Part shown: one piece after another, positions 1 to 6,427 of the stretch | How positions within the stretch are numbered: position 1 is the first letter of the stretch | How the letters are laid out: each line of letters starts with the position of its first letter | Assembly: GCA_020850375.1 (NCBI GenBank) | Contig: JADZET010000342.1 | Coordinates: 1 to 9,611 of the forward strand | DNA: 9,611 bases | Source: Phycisphaeraceae bacterium | GTDB taxonomy: Bacteria > Planctomycetota > Phycisphaerae > Phycisphaerales > Phycisphaeraceae | Direction of reading: 5' to 3' | Made by a program: the position numbers and the translations under genes | Notes under the pieces: model-generated | The model's database searches: none | Told to the model about the DNA's origin: nothing | Seen by the model: the letters and a program-made list of their open reading frames with translations, nothing else

Positions 1-1691
1 GATCGGCCGGCGGGATCATGACGGAGGTGAGCGCAGACCTCCGGACGAACCAGCTGATCCTCATCGGCACGCAGGCTCAGGTGGACGAGGCACGCGATAT
101 GGCGGCCACGCTCGACGTGCCGCTGGGCCTCGAGACGAAGATCTATCAGTTCTCGGTCGTCTCGCCCGAGCGGATGAACAAGCTGATCAAGGAGTTGATT
201 GACCCGACGGACGCGACGCGCCTCTATCGCTCAGCGATCGACAACGAGGCGGGGCTGCTGGTCGTCACGGCCACGCCGGCAATCCACGAGCAGGTCCTGA
301 TGCTCAAGAAGGATCTCGACGCCATCCCATCCGAGGGACAAAACCCGATCCGCTTCTACAAGCTTGAGAACACCACTGCGGTGGACGTGCTGGCGACGAT
401 CCGCTCGCTCGAGGGCGGTGAGGACCTGGCGACGCTGAACGTCGGTGACGAGGCGGGCGAATCAGTCGGCACGGCTGCACTGGGAAGTGAAGGCTCGCCA
501 GCATCATCGGAGGCCGCCGCGGCCAGCGGTTCGGATGCTTCCACCGACAAGGGTGGCTCGGCCGCTGGCGTGAACAAGGGCGACGGCAGCGCCTTGGCCA
601 AGACCGCCTCGGCATTGTCCGAGCAGGCCGGCTTCTCGAGACGGCCCACGGATCGCCGGGACGACGACGGCAGCGGTCGCAGTTACTCAAGGGTGATGGA
701 TCGCTCGCTGAGCAAGGGTCCGGGCCGTGGCCGTGACCAGGCCGTCCAGGGCATCCGCACCAAGAACGCCACGCTGACGGCCGACGTCAACACCAACAGC
801 ATCATCGTCATCGCCCAGCCGGCGGTGCAGAAGGTCTACGAGCAGCTGATCAAGATGCTCGACAAACGCCGGCCACAGGTCCTGATCGAGGCCACGGTGG
901 CGACGCTCGACACCAGCGGGGGATTCTCGCTGGGTGTGGAGATCTCCGGCCGGACTGACCAGAGCAAGAGCACGCGGACGCTCCAGTTCAGCTCCTTTGG
1001 CCTGAGCGAGGTCGACACGGACACGGGCAAGCTGACCATCAAGCCCGGGCTGGGCTACAACGGGGCGATCCTGGCGGCGGACCAGGCGGACATCGTCATT
1101 CGCGCTCTGGCCAGCAGCGGCCGGTCGAAGGTCGTCTCGACGCCGCGCGTGCTGGTCAACGACAACGCCACCGGCACGCTCAGCAGCGTGAACGAGGCCC
1201 CCTTCACCAGCGTCAACGCCTCGAACAATGTGGCCACGACGAGCTTCGCCGGGTATGCCACGGCCGGCACTACCATTACCCTCACGCCGCACATCTCCGA
1301 GGGCGAGCACCTTCAGCTGGCGTACGCCATCGAGCTGAGCGCCTTCTCCGGCGACGGCGGGGAGGGCATCCCTCCGCCGCGGCAGACCAACGCCATCGAG
1401 AGCGAGGTCACCGTGCCCGATGGCCACACCATCGTCGTCGGCGGGCTGAATCGCAAGGACTTCAGCGAGACGGTCCAGAAGCTGCCCGTGCTGGGGGACA
1501 TCCCGCTGATCAAGTACTTGTTCAGCAATCGCACCACGAATCAGTCCCAGAACACGTTGTTCGTGTTCCTGCGGCCGGTGATCCTGCGCGGCGACAGCTT
1601 CGATGGGCTCAAGTACCTATCACGACAGGAGCGGGAGGCGGCGGGGCTGGCCGAGGACCTGCCGACGAGCGAGCCGTTGCTGATGCCTTAG
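1..1691 (+). CDS. gspD: Type II secretion system secretin GspD, 5'-truncated
   Basis: Outer-membrane secretin, the gated channel through which folded exoproteins leave the periplasm. The frame is open from base 3, so the ATG at 18 is an internal Met and the signal peptide and first N-domain(s) lie upstream. Numbering from that Met: residues 1-35 are the end of one N-domain (ADLRTNQLILIG), 38-106 a second, and about 108-133 plus 248-283 a third (IRFYKLENTTAVDVL, then ADVNTNSIIVIA). This third domain is split by a roughly 113-residue Ala/Ser/Gly/Asp-rich insertion that turns Arg-rich near its end. The secretin core starts at about 284 (RPQVLIEATVATLD) and holds SKVVSTPRVLVNDN, VPDGHTIVVGGL and LPVLGDIPLIKYLFSNR, all secretin hallmarks. 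A short tail of about 30 residues follows VFLRPVILRG; no clear pilotin-binding S-domain was recognised. First visible gene of the operon; gspE follows after 55 nt. Confidence 0.95.
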   Translation, partial: SAGGIMTEVSADLRTNQLILIGTQAQVDEARDMAATLDVPLGLETKIYQFSVVSPERMNKLIKELIDPTDATRLYRSAIDNEAGLLVVTATPAIHEQVLMLKKDLDAIPSEGQNPIRFYKLENTTAVDVLATIRSLEGGEDLATLNVGDEAGESVGTAALGSEGSPASSEAAAASGSDASTDKGGSAAGVNKGDGSALAKTASALSEQAGFSRRPTDRRDDDGSGRSYSRVMDRSLSKGPGRGRDQAVQGIRTKNATLTADVNTNSIIVIAQPAVQKVYEQLIKMLDKRRPQVLIEATVATLDTSGGFSLGVEISGRTDQSKSTRTLQFSSFGLSEVDTDTGKLTIKPGLGYNGAILAADQADIVIRALASSGRSKVVSTPRVLVNDNATGTLSSVNEAPFTSVNASNNVATTSFAGYATAGTTITLTPHISEGEHLQLAYAIELSAFSGDGGEGIPPPRQTNAIESEVTVPDGHTIVVGGLNRKDFSETVQKLPVLGDIPLIKYLFSNRTTNQSQNTLFVFLRPVILRGDSFDGLKYLSRQEREAAGLAEDLPTSEPLLMP

Positions 1692-1731
1692 ATGTTGACC
1701 GGGGAATCATCTCGCGACGTGACGAAGCCCT

Positions 1732-1738
1732 GAGAAGG
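1732..1738 (+). promoter_or_regulatory. Ribosome binding site of gspE
   Basis: GAGAAGG lies 8 nt before the ATG at 1747 but only 2 nt before the in-frame GTG at 1741. The spacing favours ATG 1747 as the gspE start. Confidence 0.6.
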
Positions 1739-1746
1739 TCGTGCTC

Positions 1747-3444
1747 ATGCAGGAGCTTCAGGACAGACTGATTCGATCCCTCCGGGCAAGGGCCCATGGG
1801 GCGGGTGTGACGCTGCCCGAGAGCGCGAACGAAGCCGACCACTCGCTCCTGGCGGTCGCGCGGCAGAAGGGGTTAGATGAGGCGTCGATCACGCGCTCCG
1901 TCGCCGAGGCCGCGGGGGTGGAATATCTCCAGGATCTGGCTGACCGGCCGGCCTCGGCGAGCTTCGTGGAAAAAGTTCCCATCGCCTTCGCGCGTCAGCA
2001 TGTCTTGCTAGGTTTGGCTGGGGAGAACGGCCTGATGCCGGTGGCCGTGGCGAGGTGGGACGACCTTGAGCCTTTGGAGATCGTTGCCCGCTGGCTGAAC
2101 AAGCCCATCGTACCTGTACTCGCCCCGGTGGCTGCAATCCAGGCGGCGATCAACGCGGCCTATCAGCATCGTGGTGAACAGGCCCAGGCAATGATCGCGC
2201 GTCTAGACGCCAAGGACATGGCGGAGGAGATCGCCGCGCTGCATCAGCGTGAGGACCTCTTGGACGTGGCCACCCGGGCGCCGGTGATCAAGCTCGTCAA
2301 CCTGATCCTCTTTGAGGCCGTGCGGCAGGAGGCCTCGGACGTGCACGTGCAGCCCTACGAGGACCGGCTGATCGTGCGTCTGCGCATCGATGGGATGCTC
2401 TTTAACGCCTACGAGCTGCCCAAGGCTTTGCAGGAGGAAGTGCTCAGCCGCGTCAAGGTCATGGGTGGGATGAACATCGCCGAGAAACGCCTGCCGCAGG
2501 ACGGGCGTGCCACCGTGGCGGTGGGCGACCGGATCATCGACCTGCGCATCGCCTCGCTGCCGGGGGCCTTCGGCGAGCGGCTGGTGATCCGACTCCTGGA
2601 CAAGAGCTCCAAGCTCCTGAGCCTTCAGCAGCTGGGCATGAACGCCACGACGCTCGAACGGTTCCGCAGCCTCATCACCGTCGAGCACGGGCTGATCCTG
2701 GTCACCGGCCCGACCGGCAGCGGCAAGACCACCACGCTCTACGCCGCGTTGCAGGAGATCAACAGCACGGTCCGCAACGTCATCACCCTCGAGGACCCGA
2801 TTGAATATCAACTCCCGGGGGTGAGCCAGACGCAGATCAATACAAAGAAGGGCATGACCTTCGCCAGCGGATTGCGGAGTGTTCTTCGTCAGGACCCGGA
2901 CATCATCATGGTCGGCGAGGTCCGCGACCAGGAGACGGCGGCGATGGCCATCCAATCGGCCCTGACGGGGCATCTGGTCTTCTCGACGCTGCACACCAAC
3001 GACGCGGCCAGCGCCGTCACGCGCCTGCTGGACCTGGGGATCGAACCATATTTGGCTGCCAGCTCGCTCGTGGGCGTGCTGGCCCAGCGGCTGGTCCGGC
3101 GGGTGTGCCCGAACTGCGGCCAGACATGCACACCGATGCCGCAGGAGTTTGAGCGGCTGGATTTCGGCATCAGCGACCATGAGGCGGCGCACCTCCGCCA
3201 GGGCAAGGGGTGCGATCGCTGCCGGAACACAGGCTATCGAGGTCGCGTGGGGGTGTTCGAACTCTTGGCCGTGGACGAGGTGGTAAGGCGATGCGTGCAG
3301 CAGCGAGCCACGGCCGCGGAGATCCAGACCGCGGCCCTCGAGCACGGCATGCAGTCCATGCGCGACGACGGCTTGGCCAAGATCCTCTGCGGCACCACAA
3401 CGGCGGAGGAAGTGCTGCGTGTGACGATGCGGTCGAGCGGATGA
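1747..3444 (+). CDS. gspE: Type II secretion system ATPase GspE
   Basis: Cytoplasmic hexameric ATPase that drives pseudopilus assembly through GspL and GspF. ATG 1747 is chosen over GTG 1741 because of Shine-Dalgarno spacing, giving 565 residues, somewhat longer than the roughly 500 of proteobacterial GspE because of a full N-terminal domain. Residues 1 to about 150 are the N1E-type domain expected to bind GspL. The N2 domain carries EASDVHVQPYEDRLIVRLRIDGML. Walker A is GPTGSGKTT at 321-329, an Asp box follows (ITLEDPIEYQ), Walker B is DIIMVGE at 385-391, and the His box is GHLVFSTLHTND. A tetracysteine zinc site is formed by C454/C457 and C489/C492 (CPNC-X31-CDRC), typical of T2SS and T4P assembly ATPases and normally absent from retraction ATPases. 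All catalytic motifs look intact. PilB is the alternative family, but the secretin and G-L neighbours decide for GspE. Confidence 0.96.
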   Translation: MQELQDRLIRSLRARAHGAGVTLPESANEADHSLLAVARQKGLDEASITRSVAEAAGVEYLQDLADRPASASFVEKVPIAFARQHVLLGLAGENGLMPVAVARWDDLEPLEIVARWLNKPIVPVLAPVAAIQAAINAAYQHRGEQAQAMIARLDAKDMAEEIAALHQREDLLDVATRAPVIKLVNLILFEAVRQEASDVHVQPYEDRLIVRLRIDGMLFNAYELPKALQEEVLSRVKVMGGMNIAEKRLPQDGRATVAVGDRIIDLRIASLPGAFGERLVIRLLDKSSKLLSLQQLGMNATTLERFRSLITVEHGLILVTGPTGSGKTTTLYAALQEINSTVRNVITLEDPIEYQLPGVSQTQINTKKGMTFASGLRSVLRQDPDIIMVGEVRDQETAAMAIQSALTGHLVFSTLHTNDAASAVTRLLDLGIEPYLAASSLVGVLAQRLVRRVCPNCGQTCTPMPQEFERLDFGISDHEAAHLRQGKGCDRCRNTGYRGRVGVFELLAVDEVVRRCVQQRATAAEIQTAALEHGMQSMRDDGLAKILCGTTTAEEVLRVTMRSSG

Positions 3445-3469
3445 TCCTTGTCGGTTGATGGAGAAGCGC

Positions 3470-4696
3470 GTGCCTGTCTTTACCTACCAAGCCTGGGAAG
3501 CCGACGCCTCGACGGCACAAGGCACCATCCTGGCGGACACGCCGCGCGCCGCGCGTGATCTCTTGCGGGCCCGGGGTCTGACGGTGGTGGACGTGCAGGC
3601 GATGGCTCAGGCTGGGGCCGCTCGCGGTTGGAGGACGTTGCTGGGCTCGTTGCGTCTGCGCAAGCAGCCGGGCCATCGCGTGACGACGTTCGTGCGTGAG
3701 CTGGCCACGCTCCTGACGGTCGGCATGCCGCTGATCGAGGCCCTGGACACGATCCTCAAGCAGCACCAGGGCTCTTTCCGGGGGATCCTGCTGCAACTGC
3801 GCGACTCGATCGCCGAGGGGCACAGCCTGGCCGATGCCATGCGGCAGCGGCCGGACGTGTTCGACGCCTACTGTGTGAGCCTGGCTGAGGTGGGGCAGAA
3901 CGCCGGGGCGTTGGATGTATCGCTCAAACGCCTGGCCATCTTCCGGGGGCGATGGGCGCTCTTCCGGGGGAAGCTGGCCACGGCGCTGATCTACCCGGCA
4001 ATCGTGCTGACGATGGCGGCGGGCGTCTCGGTGTTCCTGATGACGGTGGTGGTGCCGCGCCTGCTCGAAGGCTTGGTCGAGGCTGGCCAGCCGATCCCGG
4101 GGGTGACCCGCCTGGTCAAGCACGCCAGCGATTTCCTCCTGGGCTGGTGGTGGCTGCTGCTCATCATTGTCGCCGGACTGGCGGTGGGCTTCACGACGGT
4201 TCTTCGGAATCCCAATGGGCGCGGCCGGCGGGCGTGGGACTGGCTGCTGCTGCGCACACCGATCCTGGGCGAAGTCGTGCGTAAACAGGCCATCGCCCGG
4301 ATCGCGATGATCATCTCCGAACTGATGCGCAGCGGCATCGTCTTCCTCGAAGCGGCGCGGACGGCCGCGACCTCGACATCCAATCAGCTCATCCGCGAGG
4401 CCCTTGAGCAAGCTGGTCAAGCCGTGGCCGCGGGGCGCGACATCGGCGAAGCCCTCTCGGACCAGCGTGCCTTTGGGCCGGTGGTGGTGCAGGTCTTCGC
4501 AGTCGGCCAGCAGTCGGGACGCCTTGAAGAAATGCTCGACGAACTGGCCCAAGAGTACGACCAGCAGGTGGCCGTGGCCGCCACGCGCCTCAATGCCGTG
4601 CTCGAGCCGCTCTTGATCCTGGTGATGGTGGTCGTCGTGGGCTTCATCGCCTTCGCCACCGTGCTGCCAATGCTCGAGGCGGGCAACGTGCTGTAA
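3470..4696 (+). CDS. gspF: Type II secretion system inner-membrane platform protein GspF
   Basis: Polytopic inner-membrane protein at the base of the pseudopilus, contacting GspE and GspL. The protein (408 residues from GTG 3470) has the two-repeat T2SSF layout. The first cytoplasmic domain contains FVRELATLLTVGMPLIEALD, the second IARIAMIISELMRSGIVFLEA. Hydrophobic segments lie at about 170-195, 225-246 and 381-402, the last ending in FATVLPMLEAGNVL, a family-typical C-terminus. Start choice: GTG 3470 gives the canonical PVFTYQAWEADA N-terminus and has GGAG (3460-3463) 6 nt upstream. ATG 3458 and TTG 3455 are in frame but lack an evident binding site, so a start four codons earlier cannot be excluded. 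It lies 25 nt after gspE. Confidence 0.95.
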   Translation: MPVFTYQAWEADASTAQGTILADTPRAARDLLRARGLTVVDVQAMAQAGAARGWRTLLGSLRLRKQPGHRVTTFVRELATLLTVGMPLIEALDTILKQHQGSFRGILLQLRDSIAEGHSLADAMRQRPDVFDAYCVSLAEVGQNAGALDVSLKRLAIFRGRWALFRGKLATALIYPAIVLTMAAGVSVFLMTVVVPRLLEGLVEAGQPIPGVTRLVKHASDFLLGWWWLLLIIVAGLAVGFTTVLRNPNGRGRRAWDWLLLRTPILGEVVRKQAIARIAMIISELMRSGIVFLEAARTAATSTSNQLIREALEQAGQAVAAGRDIGEALSDQRAFGPVVVQVFAVGQQSGRLEEMLDELAQEYDQQVAVAATRLNAVLEPLLILVMVVVVGFIAFATVLPMLEAGNVL

Positions 4697-4735
4697 ACAA
4701 GGAAGATTTGCCACGGAGGACACGGAGAGATGCAC

Positions 4736-4739
4736 GGAG
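4736..4739 (+). promoter_or_regulatory. Ribosome binding site of gspG inside the repeat arm
   Basis: GGAG of the third CACGGAG unit lies 8 nt before ATG 4748, so the repeat itself supplies the likely Shine-Dalgarno sequence. The same bases can pair with any CTCCGTG unit of the right arm (4834-4858) in mRNA. Confidence 0.5.
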
Positions 4740-4747
4740 ACAAGATC

Positions 4748-5302
4748 ATGAAGAAAAATAGACAGACAGGTCATTCAGGCATTGCACGTCGTTGTCAGGC
4801 ACAGCGACGTCATGCGCATTCTCGAGTGTCTTGCTCCGTGTCCTCCGTGCTCTCCGTGGTGAAATTCTCTCCCGGCTTTTCCCTGGTCGAGATGATGGTC
4901 GTCCTGGTGCTGATCGGCCTCTTGGCCAGCGTGGTGACAATCAACGTGCGGAGCTACCTCATCCGCGGCCGGCAGAACACCGCCAAGCTCGAGCTCTCGA
5001 CGCTGCGCGACGCGGTGGAAACCTTCAACGGTGTCACAGGCCGGTATCCGACCAATGAAGAAGGCCTTCAGGCGCTTGTGCAGACCAATGACCAGATCCC
5101 CGAGCCGTTGATCGATCAGGTGCCCGTCGACCCCTGGGGTCGGCCGTACCAGTACCTCAGCCCCGGCCGAGATGATCGGCCCTTCGAGATTGTCTGCTAC
5201 GGCGCCGACGGCCGCGAGGGCGGCACGGGCGCGGACCAGGACCTGAACAGTGCTGAGCTTCGTACCGCATCGTCGAGCGGCCCAGGCGCCGCAACACCAT
5301 GA
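4748..5302 (+). CDS. gspG: Type II secretion system major pseudopilin GspG
   Basis: Main subunit of the periplasmic pseudopilus, made as a prepilin and processed by prepilin peptidase. From ATG 4748 the protein has 184 residues. Cleavage is predicted after G43 in PG^FSLVEMMVVLVLIGLLAS, with the conserved Glu at +5 and a hydrophobic N-terminal helix. The C-terminal domain shows family signatures: RYPTNEEGLQAL, DPWGRPYQYLSPG (from D128) and the calcium-site region GADGREGGTGADQDLNS (from G152). The leader is anomalous: 43 residues instead of the usual 6-15, with most of its second half encoded by a repeat. Alternative starts are ATG 4730 (longer still) and GTG 4856 or 4859, which would give a normal leader of about 6 residues (VKFSPG) but are preceded by C/T-rich sequence with no binding site. 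The gene identity is secure; the start is not. Confidence 0.93.
   Translation: MKKNRQTGHSGIARRCQAQRRHAHSRVSCSVSSVLSVVKFSPGFSLVEMMVVLVLIGLLASVVTINVRSYLIRGRQNTAKLELSTLRDAVETFNGVTGRYPTNEEGLQALVQTNDQIPEPLIDQVPVDPWGRPYQYLSPGRDDRPFEIVCYGADGREGGTGADQDLNSAELRTASSSGPGAATP
4786..4810 (+). other. Hairpin within the gspG leader
   Basis: Ten-base arms (ACGTCGTTGT and ACAGCGACGT) pair with a single G-U wobble around a 5-nt loop, CAGGC. It lies near the centre of the CACGGAG inverted repeat, making a nested palindrome. No U-tract follows, so it is not a classical terminator, and it lies inside coding sequence if ATG 4748 is the start. Confidence 0.6.
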
Positions 5303-5317
5303 TTTAGATGGATTGCC

Positions 5318-5324
5318 GGGAGGA
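5318..5324 (+). promoter_or_regulatory. Ribosome binding site of gspH
   Basis: GGGAGGA, the strongest Shine-Dalgarno match in the window, lies 4 nt before GTG 5329. It falls inside the reading frame that would start at ATG 5308, which has no such site. It therefore decides for the GTG start. Confidence 0.65.
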
Positions 5325-5328
5325 CGTT

Positions 5329-5877
5329 GTGTCGTATCGTCACCACGGATTCACGCTGCTGGAACTGCTGGCTGTCCTGATCCTGACGGGGCTGCTGGCC
5401 TCGGTGGCGGTCGCGTCATTCAGGGCCACGCGGCGGATCGCGAACCTTCAACAGGTGACAGGAAGCCTGATCGCCCTCGACGCCGCCGCGCGGCGCGAGG
5501 CGGCGTCGCTGGGCCGGCCCGTTCAACTGGTCTTCAATCTCGATGATCAGGTTGTTCAGGCCTTTGACATGACGGTCGAGCCCCGCCGTATCGTCGATCA
5601 GGTCATCCTCAGCGGCTCACCACGGATCGAGCGGATCATCACGCCCGATCAGTCGCTTTCCGCCGGCCAGATCGCCATTCCCTGCACTCCAGGGAGTTCA
5701 AGCCACGCGGCCCTCACGCCCTCCTACGCCCTGCGGATCGTCGACGACCCCGGCCACACCTCAAACCCTCGGGAGCAATGGATCCTCGTCGCCGGCATGA
5801 CCGGCCAGATCAGCACACCCACCGATGAAAGTACGATCGTACACATCTTCGCCCCACGGAAACGCCAGGCAGATTAG
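5329..5877 (+). CDS. gspH: Type II secretion minor pseudopilin GspH
   Basis: Minor pseudopilin predicted to sit near the pseudopilus tip. Started at GTG 5329 it has 182 residues and a compact basic leader MSYRHHG^FTLLELLAVLILTGLLAS, with cleavage after G7 and Glu at +5. ATG 5308 would add seven residues (MDCREDV) with no ribosome site and acidic charges unusual in a prepilin leader. After the helix comes a globular domain with alternating beta-type segments (RPVQLVFNLDDQVVQAFDM) and a C-terminal WILVAGMTGQIST. H is assigned mainly from position between G and I and from length; sequence outside the N-terminal helix is poorly conserved in this family. It starts 26 nt after gspG and overlaps gspI by 53 nt. 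Confidence 0.82.
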   Translation: MSYRHHGFTLLELLAVLILTGLLASVAVASFRATRRIANLQQVTGSLIALDAAARREAASLGRPVQLVFNLDDQVVQAFDMTVEPRRIVDQVILSGSPRIERIITPDQSLSAGQIAIPCTPGSSSHAALTPSYALRIVDDPGHTSNPREQWILVAGMTGQISTPTDESTIVHIFAPRKRQAD

Positions 5878-6427
5878 CCGTGCAGGTCTGACGCTGGTGG
5901 AGGTCCTGGGCAGCCTGGTGCTCGTCGCCACGCTGCTGGCCGGCGTCCTGGCCGCCAAGGCCAATGCCACGCGCCAAGCGGCGATGGCGACCCGCCGGCT
6001 CGAGGCGGCCGACGCGGCAGACCGGCTGCTGACCCAATGGTGGCGGACGGTCGGGAGCAAGCCACCTTCCATCCGGCAAACTCAACCATCCGAAGCGGAA
6101 CCGACAACACCTGAGCCCTCGGCTGATCTCGCTTCGAGCTTCCCTGTCGAATCCACCGGCCGCCTGGAAGAGCAGGCGCTGCGCTGGCGAACGCGAGTGA
6201 TCGAGCACCCCGACGTCGAAGCGCTCGGCGGCCAGGTCGTCCGCCTGGAAATTCAAGATGATCGAGCGGCAGACACGGCACGCCCGTTGATCACTCTGGA
6301 CGTGGTCCTACCCGCGAGCAGCGACCGCGAAGAGGGGCCGACCAACATGCCGGAACGGGAAGACGAGCCCGATGCCGGCGCCCAGGCGATGGCTCGGTCA
6401 TCCCACAGCATGGAGGGACGGCCATGA
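5825..6427 (+). CDS. gspI: Type II secretion minor pseudopilin GspI
   Basis: Minor pseudopilin expected to nucleate the tip with J and K. 200 residues; leader of 21 residues, RAG^LTLVEVLGSLVLVATLLAGVLA, with Leu instead of Phe at +1 and Glu at +5 (E26), acceptable for GspI. The helix continues as ATRQAAMATRRLEAADAADRLL, a pattern common in GspI. A Pro/Glu/Ser-rich stretch at about 79-105 (TQPSEAEPTTPEPSAD) interrupts the link to the beta domain, and the last 35 or so residues form an acidic, disordered-looking tail. No Shine-Dalgarno site is visible before ATG 5825 and no other ATG/GTG lies in frame before the cleavage site, so translation is probably coupled to gspH, whose final 53 nt it overlaps. 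It ends in an ATGA overlap with gspJ. Confidence 0.85.
   Translation: MKVRSYTSSPHGNARQISRAGLTLVEVLGSLVLVATLLAGVLAAKANATRQAAMATRRLEAADAADRLLTQWWRTVGSKPPSIRQTQPSEAEPTTPEPSADLASSFPVESTGRLEEQALRWRTRVIEHPDVEALGGQVVRLEIQDDRAADTARPLITLDVVLPASSDREEGPTNMPEREDEPDAGAQAMARSSHSMEGRP
6412..6417 (+). promoter_or_regulatory. Ribosome binding site of gspJ
   Basis: GGAGGG lies 6 nt before ATG 6424 and inside the end of gspI. It supports the ATGA-overlapping start. Confidence 0.65.

Larger units (their letters stand above)
4706..4865. repeat. Imperfect inverted repeat with tandem CACGGAG units, spanning the gspG start
   Basis: Left arm: CACGGAG at 4712, 4721 and 4733. Right arm: its complement CTCCGTG at 4834, 4843 and 4852, with an exact 9-nt period. 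The outer ends also match (ATTTgCCACGGAG on the plus strand against ATTTcaCCACGGAG on the minus strand). The arms enclose about 94 nt with a central hairpin. Seen directly: two oppositely oriented arms of about 30 nt. From general knowledge, CACGGAG-type tandem units recur as dispersed intergenic repeats in some environmental bacterial genomes; whether this one is dispersed cannot be judged from one copy. The right arm is translated within the gspG leader as a Ser/Val-rich stretch (SCSVSSVLSVV). Confidence 0.8.

Noticed and set aside
687..1427. Antisense open frame of about 246 codons opposite the secretin core
   Set aside because: The sense strand encodes conserved secretin motifs over the same bases; the antisense product is low-complexity and Arg/Asp/Gly-rich.
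1692..1746. Promoter or terminator in the gspD-gspE gap
   Set aside because: Only 55 nt with no stable hairpin or convincing -35/-10 pair; it holds just the gspE ribosome site.
2203..3345. Antisense open frame of about 380 codons opposite gspE
   Set aside because: Mirrors the codon bias of gspE and has no recognisable motif or ribosome site; treated as a shadow.
3170..4774. Long antisense open frame (about 534 codons) opposite gspE and gspF
   Set aside because: Composition is rich in His, Arg and Gln with no domain or membrane pattern, as expected from the reverse complement of GC-rich coding DNA. It covers two well-supported genes.
4786..4810. Intrinsic terminator between gspF and gspG
   Set aside because: The hairpin has no following U-run and is followed directly by the gspG coding sequence, so termination here would cut the operon in an unlikely place.
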